Shown in pieces: positions 51,117-63,081 of a DNA stretch of 64,000 bases. Position numbers and translations under genes: made by a program. Position 1 is the first letter of the stretch. The number at the start of each line of letters is the position of its first letter. This DNA comes from Owenia fusiformis. Its lineage: Eukaryota; Annelida; Polychaeta; Sabellida; Oweniidae. The notes beneath the pieces are model-generated. The model was not told the origin of the DNA. It worked only from the letters and a program-made list of their open reading frames with translations, and did no database searches. The DNA lies in contig CAIIXF020000010.1 of assembly GCA_903813345.2 (NCBI GenBank), positions 27,986,425 to 28,050,424 on the forward strand, given 5' to 3'.

Positions 51117-52478
51117 GCAATAAACACGGATTCACTGGCTTCCATTATCTATATGTCATTTAACATATATCTACACACGTGACGTAACCTATAAGTGAAA
51201 AAGCAAAGAAGGGCTAAATAATACATTCACATGTAGCTGGACAAGGTGTGTCCGATTCCAGCCAGTCTGAACACGTTTATTTTATATAACCGCCTTGTAT
51301 TCCAACAATGCATCCAATGTAACTTGTTGTATGGTTGTCAAGAGACTCTGCAGATTGAAATTGATACTTGACCTTTGCAAAATGTTGCATTGAAAATATT
51401 TCATTTGGCGATTTCGTATCTTTTATGTGATTTTGTAGGAGATATTTTACGATGTACGCAAACAATTGAAGTCCAAGTCTCAATGTGCATAACTGATTCA
51501 TTCGACTCACCCGAACTTTATTTAATAATATCCTACAATTTTATTGAACATCATATACTAATGTGCAATGAGGATTGGCTCCCAGGGTTTCAACTCGATA
51601 TTCAACCTTGACCTTTATCGTTGACAACATTGAAAATGTCATTATAACCGACTATAAATTCATAATCAGCGATCCTGATCACTTCACTTGTGTGTTGTGA
51701 AATTATTGTTAGGAAATAAGACCAAAACTTGCAATTCAAATTTTGAAGTGAAAAAATGGCGACATGACAACGTGATAATAAGGTCAACGTCATAACACCA
51801 TATATGGCAAAAATATCGATGTTGCATTCTGGGAGCCAATTCTCCCAGCTAATGGGCGTGATTTTAATAAATCATGCTTATGAATTAATTAATACCAAAG
51901 AATTATGAGATCTGCTCACTTCTTTTGAGTTCTTGAAACCAACAACCCTCAAAAGTTTCTTATGTATTCATCACGTAGTTTTGATAAAAACGAGTAGACA
52001 AGACTTTACAGTAAAACAAAGTGTACCCAGGCAACATTTTGAGTTTGTTTATATGAGATGTTGTTAACTTTAACATTGTCGTAAAACTACTCTTTTCTTT
52101 GTATCTCTGTAATGCTCACATTGGATTAAAATGCATGGCCCATTCTCAATACATCGACTATCACAGAGATAACATGTTCTTTCTTGCAATGATTGGTTGT
52201 TCCATCTACCCCCCTACTCCGTGGAGTTGCTGTTCTAAATTTTGACGACCCTTCCGATTAAAACTGTTGCTTTATTGCAATAGGGAGTCGTGTATTAACT
52301 TACACGTTTCTCAGTTAGTTTCACAGGACTGGAAAACAGTTACGAAACCATGTTTTAATTCAGAGTTACCCAAGCGACACCAATTAAATTGATTTAAATG
52401 AGCTCTGTTTAGAGGGAAAACGTACTTGAATTGGCTGAGTAAAATAGTATACAATGTAGGTGTATCTGATTCTTCAAA
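51117..52478. other. Intergenic, includes one MITE
   Basis: Between the protease gene and transporter gene 2. No coding frame. Holds the element at 51570-51842. Confidence 0.45.
51570..51842. mobile_element. MITE with gattggctcccag ends
   Basis: gaggattggctcccagggtt, then tcaactcgatatt, pairs with the inverted right end (aatatcgatgttgcattctg, then ggagccaattctc). ~270 bp, no coding capacity. Confidence 0.7.
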
Positions 52479-55400
52479 ATGGTAGATACAGCAGGAGTGG
52501 TGGTATTAGCGGTGTTTTACATATTGATTCTAGTGGTTGGAATATTGGCTGCCAAATGTTTTAAGCCGAAAAATGTCTCCGAGACAGAACGCTCATTGGT
52601 GGCCGGAAGGCAGCTGAATCTCGGAGTAGGCATAGTATCTCTGACAGGTTTGCATATGTGTAAATACTTTTAGCATATATATTTTAACGAAATATAAATA
52701 GCTGACAGGGCTAATTTGTAAACAAACGTTACAAAAACACATCAAACATCAAGCGCTTTACTGTTTGAGCTTTGCTAAAAGCTAATGTGGATTTGTGATA
52801 ACATTTTAGACCTGACTATTTTACTTTCACTCATTATTTTGTTGTTGCCATGTTATTCGCCAATTATATGGTAAACGACTTGTTCCTTACCGTATGGATA
52901 ATTTGTATAATTCGCGATTTCAGAGCCGCTATGTAATTATTTTGGGTGAAAACTTTGAAGAGATGTATATCTATGTTTAGACTTGATCAAGAACCAATAA
53001 ACACAAGATCACAGTTTTATGAGAGTTATGTATATTCAGAAGCCCTACATATTTAACGACTACTGTGTTGTCTTATTTGTGTGATAGTTTTACACATAGA
53101 CTATTGTTTCAATTCAACTGAAACTGCTTTTAGCTTTTTGAGAAGATTATGTACTTTCCCGGGTCGGGATGATCAAATAATTCTTTTTTAGTTATAACTA
53201 AAGTAACGACCTGTGTTATCAAGGATCAGTGTTTTTTGGCACAGGGGTACAGACGAAGTTGTATGTTAAGTTAAACCCGCTCGTGTACATTTTCGAATAA
53301 AACCGTTCGTGTCACGTAAGAACAATAATAGTGTAGGCTATGTCAATTTTTTTCAAGTATACGGGATTGAAATGCAGAAGTTGATAAACTGGGCTTCAAG
53401 AACAAACGACAATATTTTCACTTTCAAGTTTATTTTCTGTAATTTATTACTCCGAGATAAAAGGTTTGAATAAGCATAAAATAACGCAACCCCGGCCCTT
53501 GAAAGGACTATGTGTACATCACAATGCATCACGTTAAATGAACATTGCACGATGGCAATGAATGAACCCTTAAACGGTTTTGCTATGTAGAATTACATCA
53601 ACGGTTAAGGGAGTGTGGTAAGATCGACCCCCCCCCCCCAGTGATCCCGGAATCCAATCATACAAAGGTGTATTATGTATCAATTGAATATTCATTTACG
53701 GAGAAGTTCTAAAAGCATAGCGGTGTATCTCTTTTATTCAAAACTACTGACAATTTGGGCATGTTAGTAATAAGCTCTACTTTTCCTCCCAGTGGTTTGA
53801 GTCACAATTTTTGCTCAAACATGCCTTTTTCAATTTTGAGAAAAGCCAGAAAGTTTCAAGTAAAAAGGCAGATATGCCCCCTCCCCCAACCGTTTAAGGG
53901 TAAAAGCTATTTTCTTTGAACATTTGTTTCTAACATGTGGAAATGCAAAATAGAATAGAATATTATATTGTAAACGTGTGTCTTTCATTTCAAAGGAGTA
54001 GTATCGATATGGAGAACTGAATTCAACAATGATTTTCTCCTAAACCAATCATTGAAAACATTCTGTAAAAAAACACGGTATTTTATGTAATGTTGACTGA
54101 TTGACAACAATTTAATGCGAAAATTATTTAGAAATATTTTATATAACTGTTTTTGTTAAACATTTTTTGTTTTTAGTGCAATTGTTTTTGCTCCTTAAAC
54201 GTTGTATTTATGTCGTTTTGTTCCAATGAGGTTCGGAAAGATGTTACATTTCACTCTGGAAACATGATACCAAGAACAAAACAAGTGTTTGGTGTGTTTT
54301 CTAAAACAATATAGATGAAAGTGTATATATATATATATTTCAAATTATATTGTTACCATTCAAAAGATGACCATTCAATTGACGATGTGTAAAATTTTTA
54401 GATTTTTTTTATGACTGGTTTAAGAGAAACGTGTGTTCAAAAAGTTCTCCATATCGATACCACTCCTCCACATAGGCACGACTGTACTTACAGCAACATG
54501 CGTCGGAGGTGGATTCCTAAGCGGATTTGCAGAATCAGTAGCACTGTATGGAGTAATCTGGATGCTAATGCCAATCGGCATGATGCTTGGGTATTTCATA
54601 TGTAAGAGTGTTATTATTGATCATGAGCGTTTGAAATGAAACTTTCTCGAATAAAATATTTTAATGATCACGGTATATCTTTACAATTCCGAAATGTACC
54701 AACTCGGTTAAATAACTAATTTACAATGTGTTATGTTAAATAGCGGCGTACTTTTATGGAGGAGTGATGCGTAAGAGGAAATATTTGACGATGCTAGATC
54801 CATTTTATGACCGTTATGGAGGGATAGCGACTGCCATCTTGTTTCTTGTGACCCTTCTTGCTGATGTTCTTTGGACTGCCTCCATTCTGACTGCATTAGG
54901 TAGGATTATTCCACGAGTCCCTAAGCCGTCTGCAAATATCTAAATCCACTCCCCTGTATATGTTTTGCAACCTAAATTTCCCTTTTGAATCACTTTTCCA
55001 TGCCTGTTTATGTTTCACAATTTAAAAAATCATAAAGGGATGGCGAGTTATATGTAGAATGAATGAAAAATAGCCTATGGTAATCTATTATATATTATTG
55101 TTTGGCTGAAACCATACTTTCAATATGTTCGACTCGCTGTATTAATCTATTTTCTTTTACAGGTTCAAGTCTAAGTGTGATCATTGAAGTAGATTTTGTG
55201 GTGTCTGTTGTTGTATCAGCTGCAGTTGCAGTATGCTACACTATGTTTGGCCAAATGATTTCTGTGTCTTACACAGACGTCTTACAATTGGCTTTTATAA
55301 CCATTGGCTTGGTGAGGCATTTAGTATCATTCATTTACATTTACACTGGCGGATCCAGGGGGCATGGGACCCGCCCTCTCCCCTTTTTGGGCCCAGAAAA

Positions 55401-58400
55401 AATTTAGGGACCCAAAAATTGTTTGACTCAAAAATCGTGTACGGCCAAATTATCAAAAAATGGACCTGAAGCTTTCAAATGGTGTCCCCAATTCTTTGTT
55501 TTAGGGGCCCAGTTTTTTTCCTGACTCGAAAGTCCCCGCAACCTTGTTAGCTTCTGGATCCGCTATTGATGTACGCCTACACACACATACATCTGCAATA
55601 TTGATGATCTAATTGAAAGCTCATGATCTAACACTGTACTATAAAATAGTATTCGCTTACATTTCGCGTTATACAATTTAATCCTCAATAATTAACTTCA
55701 GTATTTTGGTAAAAAAGAATGGGCCGATATTAAGTGATCATGATATACTGGTAATGAAGACTCGACAGTTATAGTAATGATTTACTTACAGGGTATTGCA
55801 ATACCATTTGCTGCGACGAACGATAATGTAGACCTGAGTTCACTTAGTGAAACACCAGCTAGATGGTTGGGCACTATTGAACCAATACAGATAGGATCGT
55901 ACATCGATTTAGTTATTGCAGTGTGGGTGGGTACAATTTGTTTTATTGTCTAACATTTTCCTTTAATCTAACTGTCTATTATGGCATATTAGTCTTAGGC
56001 TTAAAGCTCTTGGTCCCCCTCCTATTTTTCAACAACAGGGTATTGTAATCAGTATGTACCTATTATTGATATAAATTATTTATGCTAGATGTCAACTATG
56101 AAACGGCTAATCAGATCCTTTGTTGTTACTTTTAGAGCACATGCGATTTGTGTAAACAGTAGCCAGTGACTTTACCTCGAGCTTTATATCTTCTAAATAT
56201 AGCTCTTTGGGTTCTTCATAAAACAATATGGATTGGTCTCTTGTAATGTGGAAAAGATAAAATTAACACAGAATTCTCGAGATCGTTGTTCCCCCTTCAA
56301 AAGAGGAGACGCGAAGATCTCTCAAGGTCAAAGGTCAAAATATTTCCCATGATGCAGTTCGCGGAGGAACAAATTTATACTTCCTTGTTTTCCCTCCTAG
56401 GTTTAACATGGGGATTTTCACACCTGTTTTTCAAACGATATATACGTTCATATTCTCCTACGAGAGTACTGAAAAAATATTAGAAACGATTGGTCTCTTA
56501 TTAATCTTTATATAACAGCTATTTTTTCATTGTATTGATTCATAGCGTGGTGAAAACGATGATTAAAAAGTGAGAAAGTATTCCAGAAGAGAAGGTCACG
56601 TGATCAGTTGACTAGTCGCCATATTGGAAAAAACAATTCCATTCGACCTTCAATACTTTCATGCCAATCTTACCGCACTACAAACTGCAACATCGATGCA
56701 ACAACTGAATAAAAGTACCCATCTTCAAATTACATTATAGAGTAACGTTGAAAACCCACAAACAACTGAGCAGTAGACCAAAGAAGAAGCATCGTTATTA
56801 TCTAGGTCAATCTGTTCAGTGGTCCGAAAGCAAATCTATAGTACTCGTTTCCAAATTTTGTTGTTCATTGCACAATCTTTTATTGATTAAACTCGGTATA
56901 CTGACTTTTAAAGCGATGACAAAGAAGAATACTTCCGATGGTGCCATTGCAATTTGTTTTATTTAGCGTGCGGATGTAAAACAAAATTGCGTAATTAGTG
57001 TGATTTAGAACTTTCGGGTCACGCGAATAGCTACGCGAAATGCATAGTGGGAAAATATTGACCAATCAAATTGTGTCCTTTTTGAGTGCTTTTTCAGTAC
57101 ATATTTGGCCAAACTGCCCTAATTCACGTCACCATACTAGTCATTGGGAAAAAGGGCAAACGCCTGACTTTTTACCTCGAGTTATGGATTTATGTGGCCT
57201 CACTGACCTATCTGAGGTTCTAAACCTATGTCTAAGCTACATTTTGACACTAAACTCAATAATGGCCAAACATCTACTTTTTTAAATAATTGGTCAATTG
57301 TGACACTACCCCCTCTCTGCCGACAGTAATTGAAATTCACAAAAATGAAGGCAAAATTGATTCGAAATTTTGCTTCAGATAACCCAAGTAAACGCATTTC
57401 CAGAAGAAATGGCATGTTGTCATTGCAAAAAGATGACAACTGTGCCTACATACTAGCTTACTGACTCGTCATGATCACAATTGTATTGGGACTACATTCA
57501 CTTTTTTCTATTCAGCGGAAGTGACGTATTAGGTCATTTGGGCCTTTGCAAACGTTCTGATTCAAAGAGCGAACCGCGAAAGGAAGAATTGAATATACTC
57601 ATGAAACTGTTCTTTATTCCAAATAAAAGAGTAACCTTATACAATCAAACATAGACTTGTATTGCACTCTTCATAACTCTTCAACATATTGAAAAGAAAA
57701 AAGAAAAGTCTAATAAGATAGACTTATAGATTATGATGCTCTATCCACCCCCAACACTCTGCTAAAGGAAGAGAAAATCTCCCTTAACTTATAGGAAATG
57801 AAAGGCAAACCTTTCAACTCCTATAAGCAAGACATTAAAATATGGCAGCACATTACCTTAACTGAAAATGATAAGTGGAAATGTTATACAGGTGACCTCT
57901 CATGCATGAAGTTCAAATTTTCAAATTGCCTCTTCACAGCCATGATTTAGGATTCAGGATTATCTGCACATATATTTACAGTCATGTTTCTGCGTGGAAT
58001 AATTTATTCCACTGCTATCAAAGTATTCAGGTTTAACAGAAATAAATAGTACTGAAAGTAAAAACTGTAAAGTCTGGTGTATTAATATCTAAATAGAAAA
58101 CCAGTGCATTAGTATTCTTTACGAGTGCTATTAAAATGTAACGCAACCGTTTTTACCTATAATTAGTGGATCGTTTCCAGAATTCAAAAAAAAACATTTC
58201 TGATATTTTGTCTGTCCTTGTAGCCCTCGCAAGCTTGGGTGCATGGTGAAATCTGTATATTTTTCTTACTAGTGTTTGTACTAATTTTCTGACAGATATT
58301 TGGAAGTTTGCCATGGCAGGTTAATATACAACGGTTCTTGTCAATGAAATCAGTTAGAGATGCAAAGATAATGGGCGTGATTGGAGGAATTGCAGTCGCT

Positions 58401-61213
58401 ATAATTGGAGTAGCCCCAGTTGCTATTGGGGTTATAGGGATTGCAACTGGTAATGCTTTATAACGTATCTCTTATCCTATGATTCGTTCTAGGATGAGTT
58501 GCTATGATTCATCCTAGGATTCGTTGTTGTTCAAATATCACGTGAAGACATTTTTGATCACAAATTGATTGAAATTAATCATTTCCGACCAATTGTCTTG
58601 ACGTTATAATATTTTCACACTACCATACCACGTGACAACGTTTATAAGTGAAACAAGTCACAGTTAAGTTACAAATTGAGGACATGGGCTTAATTCAATA
58701 TTTCTGCACGTAAATTACATTTTACATTTATTTCTCGAGTTTTATATATATTTTTTCATATGTTTTAGAAAATGTACATATTTGCGGAAAAACAGTTCAG
58801 AAGACAACAGAACTGTAAATTTAATTCCTCACTTAAGTTACATATTAAACGGGTTGGGTTAAAAGTGCAGATCTTAACTGTTTTTCGAAAAACCGTTTAT
58901 GCTATGGAATTAAATCGACGATTCTATTGTCTTCTGAACTATTTGTTCGCAAATATGTGCATTTTCTTTAACAAATGATACTGATGCACGTTTTTGATAA
59001 AAATGTCGTTGGAATTCTGCCTACAACGTGTGAAATAAGGAAAAAAGAAAAATCTTTGATGTTCCAACATTTTGTTACCAAAACGAACCGTTTCAGTATA
59101 AAACAAGCGAATCGTTCTGTATACTCAGCTTAGTGAAAAGTAAAATCTACTTTCTCCCTCCCTGTACTATTGAATAATATACATTCCTTGCACCCTGTAT
59201 TGATTAAATTTTGAAACTTTGCACCCTGTACTATGACATATCAATATTTAAAAAAACTGTTTTGGACAAAACCTGTTGACTAAACAGTCGATATACTCAA
59301 AAGCGACCTGGTTGAAAGCCAAAAATCTCGCGCTTGCGCGATCGAGGTAGGGTAGTGTGATTTTATAGAAAATGTATAGAATATACGAAGCAACTAAGCT
59401 CTGTTGTAGTGGCAGTCATGTCATCGCAGCAAAAGATTGTAGAACAAGCGTGAATTCTCATTGTTTCAATGGTTTCAGATTTTCCAAAATATCCTCAACA
59501 ATTTTTTATGAAATATCATTTTTCAATGATTGTTTGGCACATTTGGCACATTTTCGATAGCGTGGGTGCGTACCTGTGTATATGTGTATATTCTTCTGTG
59601 TCCAGACTGGAACAGTACAAGTTATGGAGTAGATCCCATAAAAGCAAACATGTCAAGTATGGTGTTGCCGGTAGTACTGTATCACCTCACACCTAGACCA
59701 GTTGCAGTCATAGGTGAGTTGACCCTAATTCGGGTTGGAAGACCCCTCCCCTCCCTTCGGATTTCCCCTCCCCCGATACTTTTCTGCCACGAAAAATATC
59801 GTTATTCTGTAATCGTAGTAGCTATAGCTACGTATTTCATACTTGAGTGGGTTTGGGGTAGACATCACCCGGGAATACTCGTCTGTATCATATCTGAGGA
59901 GCGGGCGGGATCGGATATATTGCATATGTCCCGCTCCAGGCCAAATGCGGGCAGATATAATACATCCATCTCGCTTCCTGGAATTTTTCAAAAGTTAAAA
60001 TAAATTGAAAATTAATTTGAAAGTTTAGAGTAACTTTAAAAGTTTAAGTGCTACAATTTCATTGTGTTGAACTAAGGGAATAATACGAACATGTTAAACA
60101 TAAATTGTGCTCTTAGAGTATCGGCCTATTATTTCATATTTGAAAAAGGTGGGAATGTTATATGTACCCCAAACACACTCAAGTATGAGATACACCAGTT
60201 ATGTACGGTTGGTTTTGGATATAGAGTATATCCCTCGGGAAATATTTTTATCTCCCCTTGGTCCCTTAGGTCCCTCGGGGAGATATAAATATTACCCTCA
60301 TGATACACCCTATATCCAAAACCTCCCTTTTATTTATCCAGCACTTTGCGCTGTGACGGCTGCAGTGATGTCATCAATAGACTCCGGCATTTTGGGATCA
60401 AGTGCAATGTTTACTCAAAACGTCTATAGTGTCATTCGTAAAAAGGTACACTTGGGGATGTAATTACATTCTATCGATTTCATACATAATGCTTACGATG
60501 CACCTCTTTCGTATCTACTTGAATTAGCTCTCACTTTTTCGGGCCGAAATACATCTGTAAACATTTCTTTGAAAGCTTTCCAAACGGCTGATCATACATT
60601 ACAAACGAATTTCCCAAACGTATATATATATCACATATTTTGCTTATTATAGGCATCATCACGAGAACAAATGGTGATACGACAAGTAACCACGGTTATA
60701 CTTGGTGCTATATCATCTTTAATTTCGATTTATGGAGGGAACACTGTTATCGGACTGTATTATTTGTCAGCAGATATTGCTGTTGTATTACTTATTCCTA
60801 CGCTGACGTGCAGCATGTACATAGAAGTTGCCAATGGATACGGCGCATTGTTTGGCTCTGGTTTGGGATTAGTGCTCATCTTAGGAAAAGGGATACCATC
60901 GTTAAATCTACACGCTTTCATATCCTATCCACCATATCACGATAAAGAAAGCGTATTTCCTATCCGGATCTTGTGTACGATCGTCGCCACCTTAACCATT
61001 GTTATTATATCCTACCTTACAAATATTATGTTCTTAAAAGGGTTTATGTCTAGAAAATATGATATTTTGAACCAGTTCTCGACTGCTAGTACGGATGACA
61101 TGGAGCGAGAGGTGGAATCTAATAGGAACTCAGTGGGTTATGGAGAGGATCACAACACCACGTCATATTCCTATGAAAACCCCCTCGAAGTTAACGACAA
61201 TACCAAATTGTAG
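52479..61213 (+). CDS. SLC5A7-like: High-affinity choline transporter-like protein 2 (SLC5 family)
   Basis: Nine exons: 52479-52647, 54494-54601, 54744-54899, 55163-55311, 55792-55926, 58296-58449, 59606-59713, 60342-60445, 60653-61213. They give 547 residues. Exons 1-7 have exactly the lengths of those in gene 1 (169, 108, 156, 149, 135, 154, 108) and all intron phases match, so this is its tandem paralogue. CHT landmarks: GGGFLSGFAE, KYLTMLDPF, GSLPWQVNIQRF, DWNSTSYG with a sequon, AAVMSSIDS. The position of human W62 is C59 and that of Y91 is M86; W136 and W246 are kept; the GGEPYLYL Glu is I442. The cytoplasmic tail is longer than in gene 1 and acidic (DDMEREVES, ENPLEVNDN). Introns are crowded with MITEs, two of which end just before splice acceptors of exons 2 and 8. 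It shares SLC5 sodium-symporter function by family; the substrate is uncertain. Confidence 0.9.
53992..54469. mobile_element. Foldback element, ggaaaggag family (short copy)
   Basis: aaaggagtagtatcgatatg at the left and atatcgataccactcctcc at the right are inverted ends. Long stretches (cgaacctcattggaacaaaa, ttagaaaacacaccaaacac and others, on the opposite strand) match the element at 61708-62405. It lies in intron 1 of transporter gene 2 and ends 24 bp before the exon 2 acceptor. Confidence 0.8.
55344..55571. mobile_element. MITE, GGATCCGCC family (copy 4, both ends)
   Basis: cactggcggatccagggggc at the left and ctggatccgctattgatg at the right form the TIRs. The interior has gggcccag and aaaaaatttagggaccc motifs. 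It starts 32 bp after the exon 4 donor of transporter gene 2. Confidence 0.75.
58768..58973. mobile_element. MITE with ~42-bp TIRs
   Basis: gaaaatgtacatatttgcgg, then aaaaacagttcagaagacaa, pairs with the inverted right end (ttgtcttctgaactatttgt, then tcgcaaatatgtgcattttc). In intron 6 of transporter gene 2. Confidence 0.75.
60200..60326. mobile_element. Palindromic MITE before exon 8 of transporter gene 2
   Basis: ggttggttttggatatagag pairs with caccctatatccaaaacctc. The core atatccctcgggaaatattt / gtccctcggggagatataaa is also inverted. The right end is ~15 bp before the exon 8 acceptor at 60341. Fragments with cccgagggacc occur near 28700 and 33825. Confidence 0.65.
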
Positions 61214-61707
61214 ATTGAGTTATGTCGGACAGATTGATCACTATATTTTATGAATATTGAATATTTTGTTCATTAATAGGACCTCAATTTTTCTTTTTCC
61301 TAAAACATTTAATATTTTGACACGACAAATTTATTGATCTTGAAAGAAAATTGACGCAATAATGCATAAACTGTATTCAAGAATTGAAATTGGTGCCATC
61401 GTAATATCAGGCTGAGATTGTTAATAATAATCATTCATTTGTATGAAATTATTGTTTCATTGTTCATATCGCAACAAGTAGTTATTTAAAGTTTATAACT
61501 TATCTTCATTTGATCATGGTTTTGGGATATATGTGGTTTGTTTTTCTTATGACTGGTATACGTACATTTGGCGTTTGCTTTCTCTTGCTAGGTTTCATTA
61601 CAACTTTTGGTCCTTTCTCTTTGGCACTTGTCCTTAGATATTCTGATAGTAAGAGGGTTATTATTGTCTCAATAGTTAAGTTCTGCCGGCATCGATAATT
61701 GAATTGC
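61214..61707. other. 3' flank of transporter gene 2
   Basis: No gene seen. No clear canonical aataaa was found within ~300 bp of the stop. Confidence 0.4.
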
Positions 61708-62405
61708 CGGAAAGGAGTGGTGTCGATATGGTTTGAACACACGTTTCTCTTAAACCAGTCATAACAAAATCTAAAAATTTAACACATCGTCAATTTAATG
61801 GTCGTCTTTTAAATGGGAAAAACATAATTTGAAATATACAATATGTGTATATATACTTTCATCTATATTGTTTTAGAAAACACATCAAACACTTGTTTGT
61901 TCTTGGTATCATGTTTCCAGAGTGAAATGAAACATCTTTCCGAACCTCATTGGAACAAAACGACATAAACATAACCTGTTTGGGTCTCTCAATATTGTAA
62001 TAGTACAAAGGAAATTTTGGTTGATTTAAAAAAAGTATCTTGTTAATGAATTAAAGGTTTATCTTGATTTTCATCTATTTTGGGGAGATTTTGTTTCATT
62101 TTTTGAATACTTTTTTTAAAATCAACCAAAAACTCCTTTGTACAACGATACTATTGAGAGGTCTAAAAACACGTAAAGACATTTTATTTCATTCTCAAGA
62201 ATTGTAGAAAGGAGCAAAAACATTTGCACTAAAAAAACAAAAAAATGTTACCAAAAACAGTTATATTAAATATTTCTAAATTTTCGCATTAAATTGTTGT
62301 CAGTCAGTCAACATCACATAAAATACCGTGTTTTTTACAGAATGATTGGTTTAAGAGAAAAACATTGTTGAATTCAGTTCTCCATATCTATACCAATCCT
62401 TTCCG
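61708..62405. mobile_element. Foldback element, ggaaaggag family (long copy)
   Basis: Outer ends cggaaaggagtggtgtcgat and ctataccaatcctttccg are inverted. Further inward, tttctcttaaacca and caatttaatg pair, and the inner block gtctctcaatattgtaatag ... tggttgattt pairs with aaatcaacca ... atactattgagaggtc. The loop is ~50 bp. No coding capacity. The 53992-54469 copy is a shortened relative. Confidence 0.8.
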
Positions 62406-62589
62406 TTACATTTTTATGGACATCTTGTCGGGGGTGTTTTGTCTAGTGCTTTTAAAAAATAGAAAACATATTTTGAAAAATTCGTAGAAATGCGCCTAAA
62501 ATAGAGGAACACGAAGACGAATTACATCAAATTGACAACGGGATATTAAAAGGTTGTTGATAAGTTATGAACTGATTCTCAATGAACGG

Positions 62590-63081
62590 GAAATGAATCA
62601 TAATCGTGAAAGCACTAAAATCTGGAAATCCATGGAAAATGAGGCAGTAAATCGACAACCCGCATCATCTGGTTGTATGGTACCTAGAGCAACATTTTTA
62701 TCAACAGTCTCTCGAGAAGCTCTATCCCGAGCTGTAGACAGTCTTCAGACAGTGGACAGTCGTCGGATGTACAGTACTTGCAAGACTGCAATACTGTAGG
62801 ATTGCATCTGATCCACAAGTCCAAAATTGATATTTTTCAATTCATCTTTGATTTATTTTCTTGATTACAGTGGTTTCAGTAACTTTGTGTACAAGAGGCA
62901 GATGAAAAATACAAGAGGCAGCATTCAAAATAACCAATTTTACGCTCCCGACAACGCAAATTCTTGTTATTTTAGAGTCCATGGACTGAAAGAAAGATGT
63001 CCAAGGTTTGTCAAAGTCATTTCCACGTGTGATGTGGCAAGACATTGGCTCCACAAAATAACACCTGGAACTGTGGAATGA
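62590..63081 (+). other. Possible unassigned coding fragments
   Basis: Two open frames, 62594-62799 and one beginning after an acceptor-like ttgattacag (62861-62870) and ending at 63081, have fairly even residue composition (for example KERCPRFVKVIST). No donor joins them and I recognise no family. They may be the edge of a gene that continues to the right, or chance. Confidence 0.2.

Noticed and set aside
59530-60003. 157-codon frame over exon 7 of transporter gene 2
   Set aside because: It is mainly an out-of-frame reading of intron and exon 7. The transporter frame with matching splice sites explains the exon.
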